From Opitutaceae bacterium (GTDB taxonomy: Bacteria > Verrucomicrobiota > Verrucomicrobiia > Opitutales > Opitutaceae), in contig PLTZ01000069.1 of NCBI GenBank assembly GCA_003164715.1, positions 1 through 34,722 of the forward strand: 34,722 nucleotides of DNA, read 5' to 3'. The position numbers were made by a program, and so were the translations under genes. The notes below the pieces were generated by a model. The model did no database searches, was not told the origin of the DNA, and saw only the letters and a list, made by a program, of their open reading frames with translations. Below are positions 1-7,468 of the stretch, one piece after another. Position 1 is the stretch's first letter. Each line of letters begins with the position of its first letter.

Positions 1-217
1 CCCCACTTCCCGATGAAGAGCCCATTTTTTGCTTTTGCACCTAATTAAGGAATAGCGGCGGAACGGCTTAAGGAGATTTTGGAATCCCAATACACCCGCC
101 GGAACGGTCGGCTTCTTCCTTCACCCGCCCCAAACTGAAATGATGCCGGCAAGCCAGGGCGCGAAATCGACGCCGTCGCGCATGCGTCCCGGCGATTAGG
201 AGCCAAATGTCCGCCAC

Positions 218-222
218 AGGAG
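218..222 (+). promoter_or_regulatory. Shine-Dalgarno site (AGGAG)
   Basis: AGGAG lies 8 bases before the ATG at 231. It favours that start over an in-frame ATG at 207, because the 231 start begins directly with a lysine and a hydrophobic export signal. A recognisable ribosome binding site is unusual in this window, where most starts lack one. Confidence 0.6.
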
Positions 223-230
223 ATAATGCC

Positions 231-1646
231 ATGAAGAACGTTAGCCATCTCACGAAGGCCGTCTTGTTTCTCGGAGTGCTGGCCGCAATCGGCGCATTCC
301 GTGCCTCTGCGCAGGACGCGAGCAATCCTTGGCCCAAGGACCCCTACTACGCCAACAACCGCAAGCCGGACAGCCGCCTCAAGGTAGATCTCTTGGTTGT
401 GGTGGCACATCCCGACGACGAGGTCATGGCCACCGCCTACGTGATCAGGGCGATCGAGCAGGGAAAGCGGGTGGCGCTCGTTTGGACGGTGCGGGGCAAC
501 GGAGGTACCAATGAGGTGGGGCCGGAGCAGGCTGAGGCGATGGCCGATATAAGGGTCATGGAGGGGATGAAGGCGGGTGCTTTTATGGGCGTTACCGCGA
601 TGTGGAACCTGGAGGGATTTGATACTCCCAGCCAGAACCCCCTGGAGTCCCTCGACGCATCGGGCCATGGACGCCTTCTGGACCGCATGGTTCGAATTGT
701 GCGCATCACCAGACCCAACGTGATCCTCGCCTGGCTCCCTCTGGGGGTGACCGGCGAAAACCATGGTGACCACCAGGCTTCCGGCATCCTTTCCACAGAG
801 GCCTTTGACATGGCCGGGGATCCGACCGCATTCCCGGAGCAGGTGGCTCCTGCGAGGGAACCCCTGCAGAATTCGAATCGCACGGAGGGGCTTCGCCCCT
901 GGCAGCCTCAGAAGCTGTACTTCTTCTCCAATCCGACCCACATGGATTTCTTCTCGGGCCAGGGCCCGGAATACTCCTCTACGGAGATCTCTCCCAGCCG
1001 GCATACCACCTACGGGGAGGTTGCCGCGAGGGGGTTCGTCTTCCACGGGACCCAGGGTGGCGTGGCCCTGGAGTCGGCCATAGAAAAGCATGCCATCGAT
1101 GGCCTCGAGGAACCCATCCCGCTGACGAAGCCAACCCAGTTTATCCTTGGGAAATCCCTCGTGAAATGCGGCGTAACGGACGACGTATTTGCAGGCGTCG
1201 TCCCCGGGGGCATCCCTTTCCAGCGGGTTCCGGGCTACACCGCGGGTGCAGAGACGGCGCCCTCACTGAAGCTGGGCGGGACCTGGGGCTACTACCGGGA
1301 TTTCTGGCCGGCACACGGGCTTGAGCGCCTGGGAACCCTGATTCCGCCGGAAGTCTCCATCCAGGTGGGTGGGGTCCTCAGCCTTCCCATGGTACTCGAG
1401 AATCCCTTGGATCACCCGATCAAGGTGGGCTTCAGGGTGCAGGCGCCCAGCGGCTGGAAATTCTCGCCGATCCCGGATGCCACCGTAGAGGCGCATGACA
1501 GGTATCTCCTAAGGCTCCTTTCTGACGCGCCGACCACGAAGCTTCCAGGCTGGCAGCAGTTTCATGTCACGGCTGAGTCCGATGGCAAGAGCATCGGGGC
1601 CGTCGATCTCCGGGTCGAGCTTGAGGGCTGGGCATTGCAGCAGTAG
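231..1646 (+). CDS. Secreted PIG-L/LmbE-family N-deacetylase
   Basis: Predicted zinc-dependent deacetylase of N-acetylated sugars or related amides, exported from the cytoplasm. Residues 1-28 form a signal peptide: a charged start, a hydrophobic stretch ending GAFRASAQ and a likely cut after SAQ. The catalytic domain opens with the family motif AHPDDE (His60, Asp62, Asp63) and carries a second motif, NHGDH, with His178 and His181, the expected metal and acid/base residues. About 90 residues at the C-terminus (from roughly 375) look like a beta-sandwich resembling the NPCBM-associated NEW3 domain, which often sits on secreted glycan-active enzymes. The length of 471 residues fits a two-domain secreted PIG-L protein. 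The substrate cannot be told from sequence. The gene stands alone and may lie inside an island ending at the tRNA remnant at 1955. Confidence 0.9.
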   Translation: MKNVSHLTKAVLFLGVLAAIGAFRASAQDASNPWPKDPYYANNRKPDSRLKVDLLVVVAHPDDEVMATAYVIRAIEQGKRVALVWTVRGNGGTNEVGPEQAEAMADIRVMEGMKAGAFMGVTAMWNLEGFDTPSQNPLESLDASGHGRLLDRMVRIVRITRPNVILAWLPLGVTGENHGDHQASGILSTEAFDMAGDPTAFPEQVAPAREPLQNSNRTEGLRPWQPQKLYFFSNPTHMDFFSGQGPEYSSTEISPSRHTTYGEVAARGFVFHGTQGGVALESAIEKHAIDGLEEPIPLTKPTQFILGKSLVKCGVTDDVFAGVVPGGIPFQRVPGYTAGAETAPSLKLGGTWGYYRDFWPAHGLERLGTLIPPEVSIQVGGVLSLPMVLENPLDHPIKVGFRVQAPSGWKFSPIPDATVEAHDRYLLRLLSDAPTTKLPGWQQFHVTAESDGKSIGAVDLRVELEGWALQQ

Positions 1647-1678
1647 GGGCCGTGCGCCTTCAGCGATTATTGGGCTCC

Positions 1679-1700
1679 GGAAACCGGTTTCACGGTTTCC
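1679..1700 (+). terminator. Stem-loop downstream of the PIG-L gene
   Basis: GGAAACCG and CGGTTTCC form a perfect 8-bp stem around a 6-base loop, 32 bases after the PIG-L stop codon. No T-run follows, so this is either a weak or atypical terminator, or an RNA-stabilising hairpin. Confidence 0.35.
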
Positions 1701-1823
1701 CTGGGCGCCCTTGGAAGCGCATCCCGCCACGTCCCGAATATTCTGACCCGCCTCCCGATGCATGCATTCCAGTCCATGGCGGCCTTAGCCGCCTGCAATC
1801 TACCGCCAGAGGAAGAGGACGGG

Positions 1824-1943
1824 ATGGACATGCTCCAGGAGGGCCTGGTCGCCGGGGCCGTGATCGCGGTCGCCATCATCGGGGTTGCGCCGATCCTGGC
1901 CGCCATCAACCGCAGGACGCAGAGGTTGCCAGCTCGAATCTGA
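1824..1943 (+). CDS. Possible 39-residue membrane peptide
   Basis: A short frame opening with ATG at 1824, preceded by a purine-rich GAGGAAGAGGA tract that could serve as a ribosome binding site. After a short acidic start (MDMLQEG), residues 8-28 are a continuous hydrophobic segment (roughly LVAGAVIAVAIIGVAPILAA) that could cross the membrane, followed by a basic tail (INRRTQRLPARI). The stop codon falls inside the tRNA remnant, so the last residues are encoded by tRNA-derived DNA. That suggests either a gene at the end of an integrated element that now borrows its stop from the att site, or a chance frame. I do not recognise a family. An in-frame ATG at 1758 would add 22 residues with no hydrophobic or signal character. 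Confidence 0.3.
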   Translation: MDMLQEGLVAGAVIAVAIIGVAPILAAINRRTQRLPARI

Positions 1944-1955
1944 CCGGCCCGACCA
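1915..1955 (+). pseudogene. 3' half of a proline-type tRNA (possible att remnant)
   Basis: The segment fits tRNA geometry without gaps: the end of the anticodon loop (GGA), anticodon 3' stem CGCAG (1918-1922), five-base variable loop AGGTT, T-stem GCCAG, T-loop CTCGAAT, T-stem CTGAC, acceptor strand CGGCCCG (1945-1951), A73 and an encoded CCA (1953-1955). G72 with A73 and the GGA loop end are features of bacterial tRNA-Pro. The T-stem has a C-A mismatch and the T-loop starts with C instead of T, so it is degraded. No matching CGGGCCG acceptor strand, D-arm or 5' anticodon strand is present in the 80 bases upstream. A half tRNA that starts in the anticodon loop and runs to CCA is the classic footprint left at one end of an element integrated into a tRNA gene. 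The element would lie to the left, with the intact gene outside the window. Confidence 0.6.
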
Positions 1956-1965
1956 TTTTGCCGTG

Positions 1966-1984
1966 ACCGCCGATGGCGGTTTTT
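1966..1984 (+). terminator. Intrinsic terminator behind the tRNA remnant
   Basis: ACCGCC (1966-1971) pairs with GGCGGT (1975-1980) around the loop GAT and is followed at once by a run of Ts to 1984. It sits 10 bases after the CCA of the tRNA remnant, where the original tRNA terminator would be expected. Confidence 0.7.
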
Positions 1985-2150
1985 GGGATTTGTGCGTGCG
2001 AATCCGTTCGACCACTATCCGCGCCCGGAGTCCGCGCGGGCGGCGCGCGCCGTGGGGACCCATGCGTGTCCATTCGGCCATGGCGACCCCCTGCCGAAGC
2101 TGCGCGCCACGGAGGGAAGTCCAACGGAGGGGCAGGGGCCCGCGAAGGGG

Positions 2151-2741
2151 TTACTTCTTGGCCTTCGGCGTGAGCTTGGTGATCTCGGCCTGGGCCTGGT
2201 CCAGCCTGGCCTGCAGGTCGGCGATCTTGGCGCTCGCGTCCTTGAGCTGCGCCTGCAGGCTCGTGCATGCGGCCGCGGACGCATCGGATTCCATCCCCAT
2301 CTTGGTGCATTGGGCCTTGGCCTGGGTCAGCTCCGCATCGAGCTTGGCCGATCCCTCCGTAGCATTGTCGAGCTTCACCATCAGCGCCTTGCACTCGGTG
2401 TTCGCCTTGCCCAGCTCCTTCTCGAGCTGGGTCGACTTGTCCATGGACTCGCCGCACTGAGCCATCAGCTTGGTGCATTCGGCCTTGGCGTTGTTAAGCT
2501 CCACCTGGAGATGGGCGCCCTCCTCCTTGGCCCTGTCCAGCTGGCCCTGGGTCTGCGCGTTCAGGGCCTGGGCCTGGGCCAGCTGGGCCTGCGTGTCCGA
2601 GACCTGGCCGTTAAGGGCCTTATTCTTGCTTCCGAGGACGGCGGCGACGGCCACGAGGGCAATCGCGAGAAGTCCGATAACGATTGCTGCTACGGGACTT
2701 TTTTTATGGGGCGTGGGTACTGGTGCTGCTGGGTCGCTCAT
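2151..2741 (-). CDS. Membrane-anchored coiled-coil protein with in-register cysteines
   Basis: No family recognised. The 196-residue protein has a short proline-rich N-terminus, one membrane helix at about residues 17-37 and a long helix from about 40 to 190 rich in Ala, Gln, Lys and Glu. With position a at 82, 89, 96 and so on, the heptad is continuous to the end: a positions are Leu, Ile, Ser or Cys, and d positions alternate small (Ala/Ser) with large (Leu/Met) every 14 residues. All five cysteines (89, 96, 117, 145, 159) fall at position a. Positively charged residues before the helix (HKK) suggest the N-terminus is inside and the coiled coil lies in the periplasm, where such cysteines could form disulfides between strands. 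No Shine-Dalgarno sequence is seen. It is a single gene between the tRNA remnant and the hybrid kinase. Confidence 0.75.
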   Translation of the reverse strand: MSDPAAPVPTPHKKSPVAAIVIGLLAIALVAVAAVLGSKNKALNGQVSDTQAQLAQAQALNAQTQGQLDRAKEEGAHLQVELNNAKAECTKLMAQCGESMDKSTQLEKELGKANTECKALMVKLDNATEGSAKLDAELTQAKAQCTKMGMESDASAAACTSLQAQLKDASAKIADLQARLDQAQAEITKLTPKAKK

Positions 2742-2991
2742 GGTTTAGGGGGTGCATGCAGCCCGCATGGGCCGCATCCTGCGAATAGCCCTTTGTTGCC
2801 CCGGATTCAAGAAAGGATTGCGGGCCGGGCGCCTCCCGCGACACTGTCATGAGCATCCTGATACGCTTGGAGCGCGGGCTGCGCCGGGGCGTGCGAGCCG
2901 TCCCCGGGGACCGCGGACCCACCCTGGCGCCCGGTTCCATGCGAATGAAATGCTGTTCAATCCGGCATCAGCCCGTTAGGCTTAGGGGGTT

Positions 2992-5328
2992 GTGGAGCAC
3001 GTGAACGAGTCCCTCATCCAGAGCGAAGCGCGGTTTCGGGAGCTGTTTGACGAGGCGCCCGTGGCTTACCACGAAATCGATGGGAGCGGCGTCATCCGCA
3101 ATGTGAACCGGGCGTCGTGCGAGCTTTTCGACCGCCGGGCCGAGGAGTTGGTGGGCCGGCCCGCCTGGGAGCTGGTGCCCCCGGCCGTGCGGGCAGAGGC
3201 GGAGGACGATCTCCGCAAGAAGCTGGCCGGGCAGGTGCCGCTGGAGACGTTCCAGCGCCGGTTCATGCGGCGCGACGGCACCGAGTTGTGGCTCGAGGTG
3301 CATGAGACCCCGGTCCGGGGCGCCTCGGGCCAGATCGAAGGCATCCGGGCCGCCCTGCTTGATATCACCGAGCGCAGGCACGCGGAGGAGGCACTGAGGG
3401 CGAGCGAGTCGCAGTTGCGCCGCGCCGAGCTGACGGGCGGCTTCGGGCACTGGGAATGGGACGTGAAGCGAGGGGCTGTCAACGGCTCGGAGGGGGCCCG
3501 CCGCATTTACGGACTGCAAGGGGGAGAATGGCCGGCCGAGCAGGTGCGGAGCATTCCGCTGCCGGCCTACCGGGCGGCGCTCGATGCGCAGTTCCGCCAG
3601 CTGATCGCCGGCGAGGCGCCCTATGACATCGAGTTTGAGATCCGGCGGCCGAGCGACGAACGGGTGCTGTCGGTGCATTCGACGGCGATCTACGACCCGG
3701 CGACGGACAAGGTGTTCGGCATCGTCCAGGACGTCTCGGAGCGGTTGCGGTCCGAGGCGGCGCTGCGCGAGAGCGAGCAGCTCCTTCAGGAGACGCAGTC
3801 GATCGCCCGCATCGGCGGCTACGTCTACGACATCCCGGCCGGCACCTGGAGGGGCTCGAAGGTGCTCTACGAGATCTTCGGCCTCGAGGGCCTGCGCGCG
3901 CGAACGGTGGAGGAATGGGCCGGCGTCATACACCCCGACTGGCGCGGGCGGATGGTCGCCTATCTCCAGAACGAGGTGATTGGGCGCCACACCCGCTTCG
4001 ACAAGGAGTACATGATCGTTCGCGCCAGGGACGCCGCGGAGCGGTGGGTGCACGGGTTGGGCCAGCTTGAGTTCGATGCCGGGGGCCGCCCCATTCGGAT
4101 GCTTGGAACCATCCGCGACATCACCGATCAGAGGCACACGGAGGCAATGCTGCGGCAGACCGAGGAGGACTTCCGCCAGGCGCAGAAGATGGAGGCGGTC
4201 GGCCAGCTTGCCGGCGGCGTCGCGCACGACTTCAACAACATCCTGGCCGCGGTTCTGATGCACATCGGCCTGCTCCAGGAGGAGCCCTCGATTGATCGCG
4301 AGACCCGGGATTCGCTGAAAGAACTTGAGAAGGACGTGCTCCGCGGCTCCGCCCTGACGCGGCAGCTGCTGACCTTCAGCCGCCGGCAGGCGATGGAGCC
4401 GAAGGTGCTCAACCTGGGCGTTGTCCTCAGGGGCCTGCTGAAGATGCTGCGGCGCCTATTGGGCGAGAACATCGTGCTGTCCCTGAACGGGCCGGAGGAG
4501 CTGCCCATGGTCTACGCCGACGCCGGCATGATGGAGCAGATGGTCATGAACCTGTGCGTAAACGCCCGCGACGCGATGCCCCACGGGGGGCGCCTCGACC
4601 TAAGCCTCGAGGCTGTCGACATTCGTGCTGAGGACCTGGCCGCCCAGCCCGAGGGGCGGGCGGGGCGTTTCCTGAGGCTGAGCGTCAGCGACTCGGGCGC
4701 GGGAATGGACGCGGAGACGCTTCGGCACATCTTCGAGCCGTTCTTCACGACGAAGGGCATCGGCAAGGGCACCGGGCTCGGACTGGCGACGGTGCACGGC
4801 ATCGTCAAGCAGCATGGCGGCTGGGTCGAGGTGCAGAGCACCGTGCAGCAGGGCACCACGTTCAGGGTGTACCTGCCGGCATCCGGGATGCTCGCCGACG
4901 CGGCGGCCAGCGCGGAGGAACCGCAGCGCATGCCCGGCGGGGGCGAGGTGGTGCTGATCGCCGAGGACGAGGATAGCCTGCGCGCGGTGTCGGCCGCCGC
5001 GTTGCAGCGCCACGGCTACCGCGTGTTCAGTGCGGTCAACGGGGACGATGCGCTGCGCCTATGGGCGGCCCATCGCGACGAGATCGATCTGCTCTTCACC
5101 GACATGGTCATGCCCGGCGAGATGACCGGCTGGGAGCTGGCGTCCAAGCTGCGCGCGGGGAAGCCCGGCCTGAAGGTCATCATCTGCACGGGCTACAGCC
5201 AGGAGTCGGACCTGCGGGAGCTCGACGCCGGCACGCGGACGGCCCTGCTGAGGAAGCCGTTCGACGTGGCCCGGCTCCTGCAGACGGTGCGCCAGTGCCT
5301 GGATTCGAATTTGGCCCCCCCCGTTTGA
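2992..5328 (+). CDS. Three-PAS hybrid sensor histidine kinase with C-terminal receiver
   Basis: Predicted cytoplasmic two-component sensor; no membrane segment or signal peptide is visible. Order: PAS about 5-130, PAS about 135-260, PAS about 265-385, each ending in a PAC-like strand (for example LLDITERR, GIVQDVSERL, GTIRDITDQR); HisKA with H-box VAHDFNN and phosphoacceptor His412; HATPase with N-box NLCVNARDAM, G1 box DSGAGMD and the FEPFFTTK...GTGLGLATVHG segment; and a receiver at about 655-775 with acidic EDED, phosphoacceptor Asp704 in FTDMVMPG and Lys755 in RKPF. All catalytic motifs are intact. The start is GTG at 2992; GTG at 3001 is also possible. It is monocistronic with no cognate regulator beside it, so signal and output are unknown. 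The H-box type is common in hybrid kinases that pass phosphate to their own receiver. Confidence 0.93.
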   Translation: MEHVNESLIQSEARFRELFDEAPVAYHEIDGSGVIRNVNRASCELFDRRAEELVGRPAWELVPPAVRAEAEDDLRKKLAGQVPLETFQRRFMRRDGTELWLEVHETPVRGASGQIEGIRAALLDITERRHAEEALRASESQLRRAELTGGFGHWEWDVKRGAVNGSEGARRIYGLQGGEWPAEQVRSIPLPAYRAALDAQFRQLIAGEAPYDIEFEIRRPSDERVLSVHSTAIYDPATDKVFGIVQDVSERLRSEAALRESEQLLQETQSIARIGGYVYDIPAGTWRGSKVLYEIFGLEGLRARTVEEWAGVIHPDWRGRMVAYLQNEVIGRHTRFDKEYMIVRARDAAERWVHGLGQLEFDAGGRPIRMLGTIRDITDQRHTEAMLRQTEEDFRQAQKMEAVGQLAGGVAHDFNNILAAVLMHIGLLQEEPSIDRETRDSLKELEKDVLRGSALTRQLLTFSRRQAMEPKVLNLGVVLRGLLKMLRRLLGENIVLSLNGPEELPMVYADAGMMEQMVMNLCVNARDAMPHGGRLDLSLEAVDIRAEDLAAQPEGRAGRFLRLSVSDSGAGMDAETLRHIFEPFFTTKGIGKGTGLGLATVHGIVKQHGGWVEVQSTVQQGTTFRVYLPASGMLADAAASAEEPQRMPGGGEVVLIAEDEDSLRAVSAAALQRHGYRVFSAVNGDDALRLWAAHRDEIDLLFTDMVMPGEMTGWELASKLRAGKPGLKVIICTGYSQESDLRELDAGTRTALLRKPFDVARLLQTVRQCLDSNLAPPV

Positions 5329-5556
5329 TGGAGGCGCCCTGCGGCATTGGTCATGGCTTAACGGATTAACAGCGAATCGCTTGCGGCAACCTTGCCGGGC
5401 GTTCGCGGGCCGTGTGCCGATTGGATGCCTCGGGGGGTGGGTCAATTGCCGCTCCTAAGTTGGCAAAATGTGCGCAGCAGTCGGGGCTGGAAGTGAGATA
5501 TTACGTTACAGTAAGATATACCGCGGCCCTCGGCATCCTTAAGGCCAATCCCACAC

Positions 5557-6480
5557 ATGAACTCCCTACGCTATCTCATCGCGCTGCCCTTCCTTGCTCT
5601 TGCAACCGGCGCGCAGACCCCGCCCCAGCTGCCGGACCGCCCGGCAGCCGCCATCACCAACTACAAGGACACGTGGCTGCCCGTGGTGGGGACCGTAAAC
5701 AGCGCCGCCGTGGTCGTCTTCAGCGGAAGCCCGGTCACGCTGGGCTTGAATACGGGCATCATGCTCTCGGTCGGCGACCACTACGCGGACGGCTTCGTCA
5801 CCGTAAAGGACGTCTCTTTAAACGATGTTCCCGCCTCGACCGACCTGGAGGCAGCCGCCACGACGAGCACGTTGAAGGCGACGACGGAGACCCTCCAGGC
5901 CAACCTGACTTCCGACGTCGACATTCCGGACGCCTACGCGCTTCTCATCACCTACGTGCCGAGCAAGACACCGGACGCCGCGCCCAAGCTCGCGGTCGTG
6001 CCGCACACGATTGGCGACCTGAAGGCCGGCGTACAGAAGCATCTCTTGGCCGTGCTCCCCAAGTTCGACGAGGACGAGAACACGGCTTGGAGCATCCTCG
6101 TCTTCGACGCGGGCCGGCAGGTGCGCAGCACGACCATGGGCGAGATACTCCCCGGCTACTTCGACCGGATTGACGCGGCCTCGCTGAAGAAGCGCATCGC
6201 CGAGCGCGCCGACAAGCGGGTGGACGCTCCGATCGCCATATTCCGGCAGATGCCGCTTGGCATCCCGGACGCGGTCAAGGCCAAGTACCATGGCACCACC
6301 ATGAAGGTCGAGGTTAGGGTGAGCGCCGAGGGTCACGTGGTCTCGGCGAAGCCGGTCGGCATCGCCGATACGGACCTCTGGGAGGCGCTCAACAAGGGCT
6401 TTTCGACCTGGCTCTTCCTGCCGCCCGTGAAGGATGGGGTCCTGACCCCGGCGAGCGCGATCATCCCGGTCAAGCTCTAG
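5557..6480 (+). CDS. Secreted protein with TonB-C-like C-terminal domain
   Basis: A 307-residue exported protein of unknown function. Residues 1-19 (MNSLRYLIALPFLALATGA) are a signal peptide. The middle (about 40-215) is a mixed alpha/beta region I do not recognise. The last 70 or so residues (from KVEVRVSAEGHVVSAK through FLPPVKDGV to the end) have the pattern of the TonB C-terminal fold: a strand with a charged turn GHV, the 'V..S....' strand, a helix (WEALNKGFSTW), then a W.F.P..KDG strand and a final strand. Unlike true TonB it has no N-terminal membrane anchor or proline-rich linker, so it is more likely one of the free periplasmic TonB-C-domain proteins found in this phylum than an energy transducer. 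It is transcribed alone, converging on the methyltransferase gene that ends at 6504. Confidence 0.75.
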   Translation: MNSLRYLIALPFLALATGAQTPPQLPDRPAAAITNYKDTWLPVVGTVNSAAVVVFSGSPVTLGLNTGIMLSVGDHYADGFVTVKDVSLNDVPASTDLEAAATTSTLKATTETLQANLTSDVDIPDAYALLITYVPSKTPDAAPKLAVVPHTIGDLKAGVQKHLLAVLPKFDEDENTAWSILVFDAGRQVRSTTMGEILPGYFDRIDAASLKKRIAERADKRVDAPIAIFRQMPLGIPDAVKAKYHGTTMKVEVRVSAEGHVVSAKPVGIADTDLWEALNKGFSTWLFLPPVKDGVLTPASAIIPVKL

Positions 6481-6503
6481 GCCTGGCGGACGGCCCCCGG
6501 GGA

Positions 6504-6992
6504 TCACAGCCAACGGCGCACGCGGCCCCGGTAGGCCGAGTACGCGCCGCCGAACTTGCGCTCGAGGTAGCGCTCCTCGCGGACGATCACGCCGTAATGC
6601 AGGACGGCGGCCAGGCCGGCGGTCAGGAGCACCGGAACGAGGTCGCAGAGCAGGAGCCCCATCCCCAGGTTCAGCAGGCACAGCGACAGGTACATCGGGT
6701 TCCGGGTGAACCGATAGGGGCCCCCCGTGACGATCGCCGTTGAGGGCAGGCGCGGATTCACGTTCGTCCCCGCACGGGCCATCGCCGCGCGGGCCGCCAG
6801 GACGATCCAGACTGCCGCGATCGCGAGAAGGGCCCCGGCGACGCGCGCCGGCAGGAGCGGCGAGATGTTCACGGGATGCAGCAGATGGGCCCCGGCGCCG
6901 ATCAGCAGGACCCCAAGCGCAAGCAGCGGCGGGAAGACCAGGATGGCGGGTGAGTCGACGGCGGGAGCCTGCGCGGGTTCGGGCGCGCCCAT
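6504..6992 (-). CDS. ICMT/PEMT-like integral membrane methyltransferase
   Basis: A 162-residue protein of the isoprenylcysteine carboxyl methyltransferase / phospholipid methyltransferase superfamily, which moves a methyl group from S-adenosylmethionine to a lipid or lipid-linked group at the membrane. Several hydrophobic helices are visible (about 18-38, 48-68 and 100-130). The C-terminal half carries the conserved SAM-binding pattern: GGPYRFTRNPMYL, then EERYLERKFG and AYRGRVRRWL. ATG at 6992 overlaps the TGA of the STAS-like gene by one base (TGATG), so the two are probably translationally coupled. A longer in-frame opening upstream merely reads through the STAS-like gene. The substrate in bacteria of this type is unknown. 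Confidence 0.85.
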   Translation of the reverse strand: MGAPEPAQAPAVDSPAILVFPPLLALGVLLIGAGAHLLHPVNISPLLPARVAGALLAIAAVWIVLAARAAMARAGTNVNPRLPSTAIVTGGPYRFTRNPMYLSLCLLNLGMGLLLCDLVPVLLTAGLAAVLHYGVIVREERYLERKFGGAYSAYRGRVRRWL

Positions 6993-7366
6993 CAGAGCCT
7001 CCGCTCGGCCTCCTCGGCGGTCTGGCACGTGGCAATGCGGACGCCCCGCTGGTAGTGGACAATGGAAAGGATGTTGAACCCGATGTCCTTGGCCGGATCG
7101 GGAACGATGCGCACGACGGTTCCGACGCCCTTGGCCCTGAACTCGTCCATGAACCTCGTCAGCTCGGTGGCGCAATCCAGCTCCATTGAGTCGAGGCCGC
7201 TCAGGTCGGTCAGCACCGTGAAGCCCTTGCGCAGCTTGGGAAGGTGGCGGCGCACCTCGTCGGCATAGGGCTTCATCTCGGCCGCGGACACGTGCCCATT
7301 GTACCGCATCCGGATGAGGTTGCGGGTCGCGTCGAACTGGACCTCGCACTTCGGGGCTGCGGTCAT
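6992..7366 (-). CDS. STAS-like single-domain protein
   Basis: A 124-residue soluble protein. The pattern of N-terminal strands (CEVQFDATRNLIRMRYNGH), a helix (AEMKPYADEVRRHL), the strand FTVLTDLSG, a helix (CATELTRFMDEFRAKG) and the strand TVVRIVP resembles the SpoIIAA/STAS fold, although the usual phosphorylatable Ser in a DSSG motif is replaced by LDSMELD. I therefore call it STAS-like without claiming anti-anti-sigma activity. It overlaps the downstream methyltransferase by one base and lies about 100 bases after the LytTR regulator gene on the same strand, so it may share its transcript. No partner anti-sigma kinase is visible here. Confidence 0.6.
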   Translation of the reverse strand: MTAAPKCEVQFDATRNLIRMRYNGHVSAAEMKPYADEVRRHLPKLRKGFTVLTDLSGLDSMELDCATELTRFMDEFRAKGVGTVVRIVPDPAKDIGFNILSIVHYQRGVRIATCQTAEEAERRL

Positions 7367-7468
7367 CTTCCGGCGTTCACTGCGCGCCCAATGGTCTCGC
7401 GGTTCGGCTTCGTTGGGGCAGGGGGTCTCATGGGTTTCGGCGGCGGGCGCGGCGGCGTCCCCGCAAGG

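Noticed and set aside
159-181. Inverted repeat GCGCGA...TCGCGC before the PIG-L gene.
   Set aside because: A six-base stem with an 11-base loop in GC-rich DNA is weak, and no second copy was noticed in the window.
2900-2911. 12-bp palindrome GTCCCCGGGGAC before the hybrid kinase gene.
   Set aside because: Composed only of G/C runs with short symmetry, easily arising by chance at this base composition.
5384-5397. Hairpin CGGCA-ACCT-TGCCG after the hybrid kinase gene as a terminator.
   Set aside because: Only a 5-bp stem and no T-run follows; not distinguishable from chance in GC-rich DNA.
5497-5519. Imperfect palindrome GATATTAC-GTTACA-GTAAGATAT upstream of the TonB-C-like gene, similar in feel to the 36-bp palindrome.
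   Set aside because: The arms match only if a one-base bulge is allowed, and shared GATAT letters are weak. It does not fit a LytTR-type direct repeat either.
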